Under the pieces are notes generated by a model. That model was not told the origin of the DNA and did no database searches. It saw only the letters and a program-made list of their open reading frames with translations. The position numbers were made by a program, and so were the translations under genes. 64,000 bases of DNA from Nonomuraea ceibae (GTDB lineage: Bacteria > Actinomycetota > Actinomycetes > Streptosporangiales > Streptosporangiaceae). Position 1 is the first letter of the stretch. Each line of letters begins with the position of its first letter. Shown piece after piece: positions 24,393-33,962 of this stretch. The stretch is taken from positions 1-64,000 of the forward strand of contig NZ_JAHKRO010000018.1 in NCBI RefSeq assembly GCF_019396325.1, in the 5' to 3' direction.

Positions 24393-24905
24393 CCACACGT
24401 ACCCGGAGCCCCGGGTCCTGGACAGCTCCACCTTCCAGCACCCGGGCTCCGGGAACACCCACCCCGTGCCCCACTCACGACCGGGCCGCCGCCAGCTCGA
24501 CCCGCTGTGCTCCTCCAGCCACACCAGCCTGGCCCGCCGCCCATCCAGCGACGCCGCCGCCCGCAACGGACCCTCCCCGGTCATCCGCCACACGATCTTC
24601 ACCTCCGCCCCCGCCTCGAACGGCACCTCGGCGAACAGCAACCCCCACAGCTCCGCGCCCCGCCCCGCGCCCTTCACCTCGGGAAACCCCGCCTCCGACG
24701 CGCTCATGACCGTCCCCCCACAGGTCCTGCGCGCATCCCCAGGAGACGCCACGGGAGACGCCACGGGCGTGGACACAGGAGAGGCCGCGGGCGTGGCCAC
24801 GGGCGTGGACGCCCCCGCCTCTTCGGCCCTGCCCGCCCCCGCGGACTCCGCCGCACACCCAGCCACCAGTACGACGAACACCGCACCCACCACCATCAGC
24901 CGCAT
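24378..24905 (-). CDS. Lipoprotein with Ser/Thr/Pro/Ala-rich spacer
   Basis: A 175-residue exported lipoprotein. The signal peptide ends in the lipobox LVAGC (Cys near residue 17). Residues about 33-55 form a repetitive TPVA/SPVA spacer that would lift the globular part from the membrane. The C-terminal domain (about residue 62 on) is beta-rich with Cys in RRTCGG and EPGCWKV, which may form a disulfide, and ends in a SGYVWLDVR strand. No family is recognised. It is convergent with the lipase gene. Confidence 0.82.
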   Translation of the reverse strand: MRLMVVGAVFVVLVAGCAAESAGAGRAEEAGASTPVATPAASPVSTPVASPVASPGDARRTCGGTVMSASEAGFPEVKGAGRGAELWGLLFAEVPFEAGAEVKIVWRMTGEGPLRAAASLDGRRARLVWLEEHSGSSWRRPGREWGTGWVFPEPGCWKVELSRTRGSGYVWLDVR

Positions 24906-25028
24906 ACCACCCCTACAGCCCGAACCCCTGGCAGGTTCCCGGACAACCGCCTCATCGACCGATGACTTTCACCCGCCCCCGGCGTCAACCCTTCCGAGTA
25001 CGCGTTCCGTACAGGAGGAGGCGCAACC

Positions 25029-25745
25029 ATGGCCCAACCGCAGACGCCCACGGTCCCGACGCCGTCCACCGCGGCCCTCCTGGACCGGGCCATCGCCTAC
25101 ACCACCGGCTCCCTGCACCTCGTCACCCCCGCCGCCCTCCACCGCCCCACCCCGTGCGCCGCCTGGACCCTGGCCGACCTCCTCGCCCACATGAACGACT
25201 CCTTCCAGACCCTGTACGAAGCCGCCACCCACGGCCACATCCCACCCCCGGCCCGCGACGCCCCCACCCCGGAAACCGTCGCACCCCGCCCCGCCGTCCC
25301 CCTCGCACGCGAAGTCCCCACAGCCGGCCCGTACGGCATCCCGGCCCCGGTGCCTCCCCCCAGCGCCCCGGAGTGCCCCTTCCCTCAGAACGTGCAGACG
25401 GAGGCCGGCGAGTTGCGCGGAGCGGCCTGCGCGACGCTCGGCGCATGGTCCGGGGCGGTCAGAAGCGCCGTGGTCTCCGTCGGCGGGCTCCCGCTGGCGG
25501 CGGAGCTGGTCGCCGGGGTCGGCGCCGTCGAGATCACCGTGCACGGCTGGGACGTCGCCCAGGCCTGCGGGCACCCCCGGCCGATCCCGGCCACGCTGGC
25601 CGGTGAACTGCTGGAACTGGCCGCCCTCTTCGTCACCCCCGCCGACCGCCCCGCCCGCTTCGCCCCACCCCGCGACGTCCCCTCGAACGCCACGGCCGAA
25701 GCCCGCCTCCTCGCCTGCCTCGGCCGCGACCCGAATGCCTCATGA
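25029..25745 (+). CDS. TIGR03086-type DinB-like metal-binding protein
   Basis: A 238-residue protein of the mycothiol-dependent maleylpyruvate-isomerase-like (DinB) superfamily. The N-terminal segment CAAWTLADLLAHMNDS supplies the first His, and VEITVHGWDVAQACG supplies the later metal ligands; both are characteristic of the TIGR03086 group. A proline-rich insertion (residues about 75-120) separates them. An AGGAGG ribosome-binding site sits eight bases before the ATG. It is probably a thiol transferase in detoxification; the substrate is unknown. Confidence 0.85.
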   Translation: MAQPQTPTVPTPSTAALLDRAIAYTTGSLHLVTPAALHRPTPCAAWTLADLLAHMNDSFQTLYEAATHGHIPPPARDAPTPETVAPRPAVPLAREVPTAGPYGIPAPVPPPSAPECPFPQNVQTEAGELRGAACATLGAWSGAVRSAVVSVGGLPLAAELVAGVGAVEITVHGWDVAQACGHPRPIPATLAGELLELAALFVTPADRPARFAPPRDVPSNATAEARLLACLGRDPNAS

Positions 25746-25901
25746 CCACCCACTCCGGCCCGTTCGACTGGACTTACCGGACCTGAAGAATGATCAGCCC
25801 GTTGTAACAGGGCACATGGAGGAGGCGGCGTTCCTCGGTGACGCGGTGGGACCATGCCCCTTGAGTCGATGAGTCGGCGCATGTCGGTCGGGGGGCGCAC
25901 C

Positions 25902-27038
25902 TCAACTGATCACCTGGCTCGGCGTGTCGAGCCAGTAGCACTGCCCCTGCGGGCCGACCGTCATGCCGAACCGGTCGCGGCGGGGCTCGCCCCACCGCAC
26001 CCACTGGAAGTAGGCGGCCACGACCTCGTCCCACACCGGCCGGTCGCTCAGCTCGTACAGCTTGTACTCAGTCTTCCCTTCCTCCCAGATGACCAAGGCC
26101 TTCTCCCGCGCCTCGGTGGTGCTCGATGCCCAGACCAGGAAGCGCCCGGGTTCGGTGCGTGTGTCCAGCCGCAGCCCCGTCAGCGCGGCGATGGCCAGCC
26201 TCGCGCCGGGCGGCGCCCGGACGACCATGCGAGGGTCGACGCGTGTGGTGCTCTCCCGCGGCTGAACCCCTGCCGGGTCCGGCAAATAGACGGGGCGCTG
26301 CGACCGCATGGCCATGTAGTCGGCGTACTCGCGAAAGCGGCCCTGCGCGGTGCCATCATCCAGCACGACCAGGCGCAGCACATGCCCGTCCCCGACCCCC
26401 GTGTGGATGGGGGTGACGATCACCGCCCCGGGCCGGCACTGATCGATCCAGACGTACGGCACCGTCCGCACCGCACAGGTGGCGTGCACGCGGTCGAACG
26501 GCCCGCGATCGGGGGCCCCTTCCGCGCCGTCACCGACGACCAGGTGCGGTCGCAGGCCCGCCTCGGCGAGGTTCTTCGCCGCTGCCTCCGCGAGAACCGG
26601 GTCGACCTCCAACGAGGTGATGTTCTGCTCTCCGGCCAGGTGGCAGAGCAGCGCGGCCGTCCAGCCCGTGCCGGTGCCGATCTCCAGGACACGATCGCCG
26701 GGCTGAGGATCGAGGAGTTCGAGCAGGTCGGCGACCGTCGCCGGCGCGGATGACGACGAGCTGTAGTTGCCGTCCAAGGTGGCGAGGTCGGTCGCGCCGT
26801 CATCGAGCTGGGTGACGATCGCCGTCTCGGTGTAGACGCTGGTCATCCACAGCTCGGGGTCCTTGTCCCGGTCGATCAGGAACGGCGGCCGGTCGCCGTC
26901 GGCGATGAGCGCTATGGGTGGGACGTACCTGTGGCGGGGCACTGACCGCAGCGCGCGTTCGATCCGGCTGTCGACCGGTGCCCGCACCTCTTCGATGCGG
27001 GCGATCATGGCGTCCAGCAGGAGGCCGAGTTCGGTCAC
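25902..27038 (-). CDS. RiPP-type isoaspartyl O-methyltransferase homologue (candidate imiditide enzyme)
   Basis: A 378-residue SAM-dependent methyltransferase of the protein-L-isoaspartate (PCMT/PIMT) fold. The SAM motif RVLEIGTGTGWTAALL is near residue 117. Upstream, SVYTETAIVTQLDDG and NYSSSSSAPATVADLLELLDP occupy the substrate-recognition region. It is longer than housekeeping PIMTs (about 210) and has a C-terminal extension ending in YFQWVRWGEPRRDRFGMTV and CYWLDTPSQV, a form I associate with PIMT homologues in RiPP clusters. Such enzymes methylate an Asp side chain so that it collapses to aspartimide. The GTG start overlaps the stop of the 43-residue peptide (GTGA at 27035-27038). No lanthionine synthetase, ATP-grasp or lasso cyclase gene adjoins, which favours the stand-alone imiditide type. 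Confidence 0.82.
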   Translation of the reverse strand: MTELGLLLDAMIARIEEVRAPVDSRIERALRSVPRHRYVPPIALIADGDRPPFLIDRDKDPELWMTSVYTETAIVTQLDDGATDLATLDGNYSSSSSAPATVADLLELLDPQPGDRVLEIGTGTGWTAALLCHLAGEQNITSLEVDPVLAEAAAKNLAEAGLRPHLVVGDGAEGAPDRGPFDRVHATCAVRTVPYVWIDQCRPGAVIVTPIHTGVGDGHVLRLVVLDDGTAQGRFREYADYMAMRSQRPVYLPDPAGVQPRESTTRVDPRMVVRAPPGARLAIAALTGLRLDTRTEPGRFLVWASSTTEAREKALVIWEEGKTEYKLYELSDRPVWDEVVAAYFQWVRWGEPRRDRFGMTVGPQGQCYWLDTPSQVIS

Positions 27039-27166
27039 TTCTTGCCGCCGTCGGCTGGCTTCTCCCGGGATCCGCCTCCCTGTCCCGCCCCGTCTTTCGA
27101 TTGGTCCTTACCGGGCTTGAACTCCTCGTAGCCGTGCTTCTTGTCGCCCTCGTGCTTACCACCCAT
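27035..27166 (-). CDS. Candidate RiPP (imiditide-type) precursor peptide
   Basis: A 43-residue hydrophilic peptide with 9 Lys, 12 Gly, 4 Asp and no Cys or signal sequence. It begins MGGKHEGDKKHGYEEFKPGK and ends KPADGGKK. Asp residues are at 8, 21, 25 and 39; Asp25 and Asp39 are followed by Gly, the sequence context most prone to aspartimide formation. A perfect GGAGGT sits four bases before the ATG at 27166; an upstream in-frame ATG (27178) lacks one. The stop overlaps the methyltransferase start. The strongly basic, disorder-prone composition and the coupling suggest the methyltransferase substrate, as in imiditides described from Nonomuraea. Modification itself is inference. Confidence 0.72.
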   Translation of the reverse strand: MGGKHEGDKKHGYEEFKPGKDQSKDGAGQGGGSREKPADGGKK

Positions 27167-27494
27167 AGCGACCTCCATGTGTTGCCTAACGTGACTGTAA
27201 AGTCGCTCAGCGATACGGGACAAGTGAATTCGCCGGGCCGCACGCACCCGGACCACGCGCACCGAGCGACCGGGCTCATCGAGGGCCGCTCGTGATCGTC
27301 CCGCAGAGGCGCCGGTGGAGGCCGTGACAGGTCCCCTGCCATCGCTGGTCAGCCGTACGGGGGAGCGCGAACCAGGTCGCCTTGCCTGCCAGCCCCGGGG
27401 CACGCGGCGAACGCCTGCGAGATGTACCCGTACAGCCCGACTGCGGCGGCCCGGCCTGCGGTGTGACGGGCCGCGGGTCCGGCTTGCCGGCGTG
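27167..27494. other. Gap between recQ and the candidate imiditide operon
   Basis: Apart from the promoter-like element at 27194-27223, I see no gene, repeat or strong hairpin. The part near the recQ stop is GC-rich, with short CCGG-containing inverted repeats but no T-tract. Confidence 0.5.
27194..27223 (-). promoter_or_regulatory. Putative promoter of the candidate imiditide operon
   Basis: On the minus strand TTGTCC (27218-27223) and TACAGT (27194-27199) are separated by 18 bases, fitting a housekeeping actinobacterial -35/-10 pair. Transcription would begin roughly 20 bases before the GGAGGT of the peptide gene. The segment is more AT-rich than its surroundings. Confidence 0.5.
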
Positions 27495-29342
<1,848 letters not shown>

Positions 29343-29346
29343 GCGG

Positions 29347-30531
29347 CTACCTTACGTGTTCGGGGTCGGTCGCAGGCCCAGTTCGCCCACGGCGATCGTA
29401 GGCCATCAGGGCGAGCGCCCCGAGCGCGCAGCAGGCCGCGACGGCCGCCATCACGGCCGGGTAGCCGGCGACCTGGGCCACCCCGGCGGCGAGCAGCGGG
29501 GCGAGCGCCTTGGCCACGGTGATGGGCAGCGCCAGGGCCCCGCTGATGCTCCCGTACGAGTCCGTGCCGTAGCGGTCGGCCAGCAGGGCGGGCCGGGCGA
29601 TGGTGCCGACGCCGAACCCCAGCCCGAACAGGACGACCGCGGCCACCGCCCCCGCCGGGTCGCGCCCGATCGCGGGCAGCAGCAGCGCGGCCGCCCCCTG
29701 GAGGGCGAACATCGCCGCCGTGATCAGCGACACGCGCCAGCGCGCCTGGAGCCCGGTGGTCACGATCCGCCCGGTCACCGACAGCACCCCGAGCAGTCCG
29801 GCCGCCGTCGCGGCGAACAGCGGCGAGTGCCCCAGCGTGATCAGGTACGTGACCAGCAGCACGCCCATGACGGCCACCGCCCCGGTCTGCGTCAGGAACG
29901 CGGCCGCCAGCAGCCAGAACGCCCGGTCGCGCAGCGCCGCCCCCACCGGCCGGCCGGGCGCCCGAGCCCGTGGGCGGCTCCGTACGGCGAACGCGTGCAG
30001 CGGGACGGCGGCCAGCCCGTACCCGGCGGCCAGCACGACCAGGGCCTGCCGCCAGCCGTAGCGGTCGACGAGGAACCCGGTCAGCGGCAGGAAGACGCTG
30101 GAGGCGAACCCGGCGACCACCGTGACGGCCAGCAGCGCCCGCGCCCGCCGCGCGGCGTCGAACCAGGCCACGAGCACCGCGAACGCGGCCTCGTACAGGA
30201 CCATCGCGGAGGCGACGCCGAGCGCCGCGCACGCGAGGTAGAGCTGCGCGACGGTGCGGACCTGCGACCAGGCCAGCACGGCGGCGGCGCCCAGCGCCGA
30301 GCCGGCGGTCATGATGCCGCGCCCGCCGTAGCGGTCCAGGCCGCGCCCGACGACGGGCGCGACGAGCGCCGACACGAGCACCGAGACCGTGATCGCCCCG
30401 GTGAGCTCCGCCACCCCGGCGCCCAGTTCGCGGGACATCGGCGTGATAAAAACCGAAAAAGCGTAATAAAGGACGCCGTACCCGGCGGTTTGCGTGATCG
30501 CCAGCGCCCCCACCATCCGCGCCGCCCGCAT
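29347..30531 (-). CDS. Major facilitator superfamily transporter
   Basis: A 394-residue permease with 12 predicted membrane helices. The loop between helices 2 and 3 carries [13 protein letters not shown], a variant of the MFS motif DRxGRR, repeated as DRYGWRQAL in the N-terminal half. The closest overall look is the monocarboxylate/oxalate-formate antiporter-like group (start [21 protein letters not shown]), but substrate and direction are unknown. The ATG at 30531 is used (a GTG 6 bases upstream is possible). It is upstream of recQ in one unit and divergent from the SDR at 30631. Confidence 0.92.
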   Translation of the reverse strand: MRAARMVGALAITQTAGYGVLYYAFSVFITPMSRELGAGVAELTGAITVSVLVSALVAPVVGRGLDRYGGRGIMTAGSALGAAAVLAWSQVRTVAQLYLACAALGVASAMVLYEAAFAVLVAWFDAARRARALLAVTVVAGFASSVFLPLTGFLVDRYGWRQALVVLAAGYGLAAVPLHAFAVRSRPRARAPGRPVGAALRDRAFWLLAAAFLTQTGAVAVMGVLLVTYLITLGHSPLFAATAAGLLGVLSVTGRIVTTGLQARWRVSLITAAMFALQGAAALLLPAIGRDPAGAVAAVVLFGLGFGVGTIARPALLADRYGTDSYGSISGALALPITVAKALAPLLAAGVAQVAGYPAVMAAVAACCALGALALMAYDRRGRTGPATDPEHVR

Positions 30532-30630
30532 GGTCACGCCTGGAGCCCTTCCCGCTTCCCCGGCCCGGCATACGGCCTCCAGCTCCGGCATACAGTGATA
30601 ATCCTCACGCGCCGGGCATGAGCCCCCGTT

Positions 30631-31365
30631 ATGAATCACAGCTATGTCGTCACCGGAGCCGGACGTGGGATCGGCAGGGCCGTCGTGGAGCGGCTCGGCC
30701 CCGCCACCGTGGTGGCCGTGGAACGCGATCCCGCCGCCCTCGGCTGGGCGGGCCCCGGCGTCATCCCGGTGATCGGTGACGCGGCCGACGAGGCCGTCCT
30801 CGTGCGTGCCGCCGGGCTCGCCGAGGAGGCCGGCACGCTGGCCGGATGGGTGAACAACGCGGTGGTCTTCCGCGACGCCGCGCTCCACACGTCCCCGGCC
30901 GGCGAGATCCGCGCGCTGATCGCCGCCAACCTGGACCTGGCGGTCACGGGCTGCGCCGTCGCCGTGCGCCGCTTCCTGGCCGCCGGGGCCGGGGGCGCGA
31001 TCGTCAACGTCACCTCCCACCAGGCTCGCCGCCCGGTCCCCGGCAGCCTCCCGTACGCGACGGCCAAGGCCGCCGTCGAGGGCCTGACGAGGGCGGTCGC
31101 GGTCGAGTACGGCAGGCACGGCATCCGGGCGAACGCGGTGGCGCCCGGTTCGGTGGCGACCGAGCGGTACGAGCGGCTGCTGGCCGAGCGGCCGGGAACG
31201 GAGGAGGAGATGGCGGTGTTGCACCCGCTGGGCCGGGTCGCCACCCCGGCCGAGGTGGCCGACGCGGTGGCGTACCTGCTGTCGGCCTCCTTCGTCACCG
31301 GCGTCACGCTGCCCGTGGACGGCGGCCGGACGGTGCTCGGGCTCGACCCGGAGGCGCGGGAATGA
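30631..31365 (+). CDS. Short-chain dehydrogenase/reductase (SDR)
   Basis: A 244-residue NAD(P)-dependent oxidoreductase. It has TGAGRGIG at residues 8-15, VNNAVV in place of the usual NNAG, Ser in the VNVTSHQ segment and catalytic YATAK. VAVERD after strand two suggests NAD preference. PVDGGRTV near the end is typical of classical SDRs. Its TGA stop lies inside the Zur-like box that precedes the ribosomal-protein gene. The substrate is unknown. Confidence 0.92.
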   Translation: MNHSYVVTGAGRGIGRAVVERLGPATVVAVERDPAALGWAGPGVIPVIGDAADEAVLVRAAGLAEEAGTLAGWVNNAVVFRDAALHTSPAGEIRALIAANLDLAVTGCAVAVRRFLAAGAGGAIVNVTSHQARRPVPGSLPYATAKAAVEGLTRAVAVEYGRHGIRANAVAPGSVATERYERLLAERPGTEEEMAVLHPLGRVATPAEVADAVAYLLSASFVTGVTLPVDGGRTVLGLDPEARE

Positions 31366-31377
31366 AAACCATTGCCA
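31363..31377 (+). promoter_or_regulatory. Putative Zur box
   Basis: TGAAAACCATTGCCA matches the actinobacterial zinc-uptake-regulator consensus (approximately TGAAAATNATTTTCA) at about 12 of 15 positions. It sits 16 bases before the start of the cysteine-free L31 gene, a classical Zur target. A nearby AACCAT/ATGGTT inverted repeat adds symmetry. Confidence 0.62.
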
Positions 31378-31393
31378 CATGGTTGCACGGGCC

Positions 31394-31639
31394 ATGAAGA
31401 AGAACCTGCACCCCGAATACCGCCCCGTCGTCTTCCGCGACCCCAGCGCCGGGTTCGCCTTCCTCACCCGCTCCACGGTGACCAGCCGCGAGCGCGTCGG
31501 GTGGGAGGACGGCCGCACCTACCCGGTCGTCGACGTCGACGTGTCGTCCGCGAGCCACCCCTTCTACACCGGACGCGGCCGCATCGTCGACAGCGCGGGC
31601 CGGGTCGAGCGCTTCCGCCAGCGCTACGGGAAGGCGTGA
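31394..31639 (+). CDS. rpmE2: 50S ribosomal protein L31 type B (zinc-independent)
   Basis: An 81-residue alternative ribosomal protein L31. It opens with [16 protein letters not shown] and contains no cysteine, so it lacks the zinc-binding CxxC of normal L31. Such paralogues replace the zinc form when zinc is scarce, freeing zinc from ribosomes. The ATG at 31394 matches the family start; the frame opens 15 bases upstream. The Zur-like box directly upstream predicts derepression on zinc starvation. Confidence 0.95.
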   Translation: MKKNLHPEYRPVVFRDPSAGFAFLTRSTVTSRERVGWEDGRTYPVVDVDVSSASHPFYTGRGRIVDSAGRVERFRQRYGKA

Positions 31640-31713
31640 CCCATCGTCAAGCATGCCCCGGTCAACGGCGGGTAAATGCTTCTCACCGGCGTGAGAACGA
31701 TGGTGAGCGCACG

Positions 31714-31974
31714 ATGGGTCTGTCTGGAAGGGAGCGCCGCATCCTCGCGGACATCGAGCTGGCTCTGGAGAGGGACGATCCGGAGCTGGCCAGGCGGGTG
31801 GCGGCCATCAACAGGATCGAGTCCGGCGGCGACGCGGCGATGACGCGCGCCGCCGATCCGCCCGCGCTGCGGGTCACCCGGGCGCGCGGCAGGCCGGTGG
31901 TGCGCCGCTGGATGGTCGTCCTGGCCGTGACGCTGATGGTGTTCCTACTGGCGGTGGCGGTCGCGACCGCCTGA
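31714..31974 (+). CDS. DUF3040-type small membrane protein
   Basis: An 86-residue protein with a cytoplasmic helix typical of DUF3040 (LSGRERRILADIELALERDDPELARRVAAIN) followed by a basic stretch and one C-terminal membrane helix (WMVVLAVTLMVFLLAVAVATA). DUF3040 proteins are common in actinobacteria, but their function is unknown. The last 30 bases overlap the convergent membrane-protein gene. Confidence 0.85.
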   Translation: MGLSGRERRILADIELALERDDPELARRVAAINRIESGGDAAMTRAADPPALRVTRARGRPVVRRWMVVLAVTLMVFLLAVAVATA

Positions 31975-32208
31975 TCGCGCCCGCCGGTGCCTGAGCACCA
32001 GCAGGTCGAGGGCGGCGATGAGCGCCACGGCGGCCGCGATCGCCGCCTCCCACGCCCACACCGCCTCGCCGGTGCTCATGGCCCGCACGACGAAGAACAC
32101 GGCCGCCGCCGCGCCCAGCACCAGCGCGACCACCGACAGCACCCGGCGCGCGCCCAGCGGGCTGCGCGCGGTCACCGGCTCGGTGCCTTCGCGGTTCCGC
32201 AGCCACAT
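31945..32208 (-). CDS. Small two-helix membrane protein
   Basis: An 87-residue protein with a short basic N-terminus (MWLRNREGTEPVTARSPLG), two hydrophobic helices (VLSVVALVLGAAAAVFFVV and WEAAIAAAVALIAALDLLVL) and a basic tail (RHRRARSGGRDRHRQ). The positive tail suggests both ends face the cytoplasm. No family is recognised. It begins 13 bases after the stop of the DinB-type gene and is probably in its operon. Confidence 0.7.
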   Translation of the reverse strand: MWLRNREGTEPVTARSPLGARRVLSVVALVLGAAAAVFFVVRAMSTGEAVWAWEAAIAAAVALIAALDLLVLRHRRARSGGRDRHRQ

Positions 32209-32221
32209 GACGGGTCTCCTC

Positions 32222-32926
32222 TCAGGCCAGGCAGCGCAGCGCTGAGACGAGCCGCTGGTCGAGCGGGTGCGTCTCGGGCAGCCGCCCCACGGTGGCCGCG
32301 ACGAACTCCGGATAGGACAGGCTGGCGCTCGCCCCGCCGGCGTGCGCCCAGATCTGCTCGGCAGTCGGCTCGACCTGGACGTCAGCGCCCCGCCCGGCCA
32401 GCGCGAAGCGGCCGACGGCGGCCCGCCAGAGCGTCCGGCCCTCCGCCTCCTCGTCGGAGACGGGCGCGCCGACGTCGTCGGCGTGGGTGGCGTACTCGGA
32501 GTCGTAGTGGAAGGTCTGCTTGCCCACCGGGTACGGCCCGGCCATGGTCTCCAGCGTCGCGTACGGGCCGAGCTCGCGCATGCGGGCCCGGGTGTCGCCG
32601 TTCTTGGTACGCCACTCCTCCAGCACCTCGGCGACCGGCACGCCGCGCCGCTCCCGCACGCACCACTCGTTGAACTCGTCATAGCCGGAGATGCCCTGCG
32701 ACTCCATCAGCTCGCGCAGCTCGGGCAGGGTGCCGTCGAGGCACGTCTGGTTGTAGAGCTCCTCGCCTGCCAGATGGCCGAGCACGTCGCGGACCGTCCA
32801 CCCGGCCGCCCGTGAGGGACGCCGCCAGCCTTCCTCGTCCAGTCCCGAGAAGAACCGGTCCAGCCGGGCCGCCTCGGTGTCGAAGATGTCGAACGGGTCG
32901 AAGTCGCGGAGCAGATCTTCAGCCAT
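32222..32926 (-). CDS. Mycothiol-dependent maleylpyruvate-isomerase-family protein
   Basis: A 234-residue DinB-superfamily protein of the MDMPI N-terminal type. The segment WTVRDVLGHLAGEELYN supplies the first metal-ligand His, and YATHADDVGAPV supplies the H-x-x-D ligands. Such enzymes use mycothiol, the actinobacterial thiol. Family length and topology are normal. It could be an isomerase or thiol transferase; no pathway genes adjoin. Confidence 0.86.
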   Translation of the reverse strand: MAEDLLRDFDPFDIFDTEAARLDRFFSGLDEEGWRRPSRAAGWTVRDVLGHLAGEELYNQTCLDGTLPELRELMESQGISGYDEFNEWCVRERRGVPVAEVLEEWRTKNGDTRARMRELGPYATLETMAGPYPVGKQTFHYDSEYATHADDVGAPVSDEEAEGRTLWRAAVGRFALAGRGADVQVEPTAEQIWAHAGGASASLSYPEFVAATVGRLPETHPLDQRLVSALRCLA

Positions 32927-32981
32927 ACCTGCGTCGCTACCCCCAGGACCGCACCTCTCACCGGGGCCGCCAAACGGCGAA

Positions 32982-33011
32982 GGCCCGGCCCCCCACGTGG
33001 GGGGCCGGGCC
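32982..33011 (-). terminator. Strong hairpin terminator after the secreted-protein gene
   Basis: GGCCCGGCCCCCC and GGGGGGCCGGGCC form a perfect 13-base-pair stem around ACGT. For leftward transcription from the gene ending at 33041, the hairpin is followed by TTCGCCGTTT, a weak U-rich tail typical of high-GC hosts. Confidence 0.8.
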
Positions 33012-33038
33012 GTCAGTCGTCAGTCGTCAGTCGTCAGG
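33011..33038. repeat. Four tandem copies of CGTCAGT
   Basis: The 7-base unit CGTCAGT is repeated four times (the last copy ends in G) between the hairpin and the stop codon of the secreted-protein gene. It is a microsatellite-like expansion in untranslated sequence. Confidence 0.85.
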
Positions 33039-33040
33039 GT

Positions 33041-33775
33041 TTAGCGGTGCCAGCCCCAGGAGGAGACGCGCACGTAGTCGTGACGGCTCTCGGCGCCGTC
33101 ACGCTTCCAGTCGCCCTTGTAGACGGCCTTGAACGTGCCGCTCTTGTAGGCCTTGGTGCTCGCGTGGAAGTCGCCGCGCCAGTTGGTGCGGTCGGAGTCG
33201 ACCCACTTCCAGCCGCTGTGGCCGTTGGCGCGGTAGTAGATGTGCACCTTCTGGTTGCGCAGGGGCTCCCAGCCACGGTCGTCGGCCTGGAGGCGGCCGG
33301 AGAAGTGGATGGTGCGGCCCTTGCGGACCTTGTACGGGTCGGCGGAGAACCGGGTGATCCGGGTGTCGGCCTTGCCCGCGCGGATGTCCACGTAGAAGCG
33401 GATGGTGTCGGTGGCGACCTTGTCACCGTCGTCGTCGAAGGCGACCGCGGTGGCCTTCCACTTGCCCTCGACGTCGTTCTTGTTGAAGGGCACCGAGAAG
33501 AGCCACTTCTCCAGCTCGCGCACGTCGCGGGCGACGAGGGTGCGGGCCGCGCGGCCGTCGGGCTCGACGCTGAGCTCGACGCGCTCGACGTCGGAGCTGG
33601 CGCCGACCTTGAACTTGGCGGTGGTCTCGCCGTCGCCCCGCACGACCACCGGGTTGGGCGAGATGTCGAGGATCTCGACCTCGGACGCCTTGGCGGTCGC
33701 GCTCGCGGCGCCACCGGACACCAACATGGTGCCGCCCACCAGGGCGGAGATGATTCCTACAGCGATTTTCTGCAT
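33041..33775 (-). CDS. Secreted beta-rich protein of unknown function
   Basis: A 244-residue exported protein. The signal peptide (MQKIAVGIISALVGGTMLVSGG) ends near ASATAKA. Two Ig-like beta domains seem present: residues about 30-125 (SEVEILDISPNPVVVRGDGE) and about 130-244 (RITRFSADPYKVRKGRTIHFSGRLQ). The latter resembles stress-bearing repeats of actinobacterial surface proteins. The start at MQKI is chosen for the signal peptide; the frame extends to 33850. The 5' region is AT-rich, and the 3' end has a strong terminator, so it is probably transcribed alone. Confidence 0.82.
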   Translation of the reverse strand: MQKIAVGIISALVGGTMLVSGGAASATAKASEVEILDISPNPVVVRGDGETTAKFKVGASSDVERVELSVEPDGRAARTLVARDVRELEKWLFSVPFNKNDVEGKWKATAVAFDDDGDKVATDTIRFYVDIRAGKADTRITRFSADPYKVRKGRTIHFSGRLQADDRGWEPLRNQKVHIYYRANGHSGWKWVDSDRTNWRGDFHASTKAYKSGTFKAVYKGDWKRDGAESRHDYVRVSSWGWHR

Positions 33776-33941
33776 GAGGGTGCTGATTCCTCTCCCCGTA
33801 TCGCTGGAGCCGGTCCGGGATGACCAGCTCCGTCTACTCCTTTGAGTCACAGTAGGAGGAAAAGGTTCGCAAAAGTTACGAGAAAAATATGATCACGGTG
33901 TTTACCTGGGGCCTTGATAGAAAATCCGTTTTGGGACAGAT

Positions 33942-33959
33942 GACCGACTACAGTCGGTC
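33942..33959 (+). promoter_or_regulatory. 18-base palindrome immediately before the PfkB gene
   Basis: GACCGACT and AGTCGGTC form a perfect inverted repeat around AC, ending 3 bases before the ATG at 33963. It occupies the position of the ribosome-binding site, and no Shine-Dalgarno sequence is otherwise seen. It could be a repressor operator or an RNA hairpin controlling translation. Confidence 0.6.
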
Positions 33960-33962
33960 TTC

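Noticed and set aside
25902..27038. Housekeeping protein-repair isoaspartyl methyltransferase
   Set aside because: The protein is about 170 residues longer than repair enzymes, has the C-terminal extension seen in RiPP-linked homologues, and is coupled to a small peptide gene. The repair role is not excluded but is less likely.
25902..27166. Lanthipeptide, graspetide or lasso-peptide cluster
   Set aside because: No LanB/LanC/LanM, ATP-grasp ligase, lasso cyclase or transporter adjoins, and the peptide has no Cys and few Ser/Thr.
32982..33038. Attachment site or mobile-element end
   Set aside because: The palindrome and CGTCAGT repeats have no partner copy, integrase or transposase nearby; a terminator plus microsatellite explains them.
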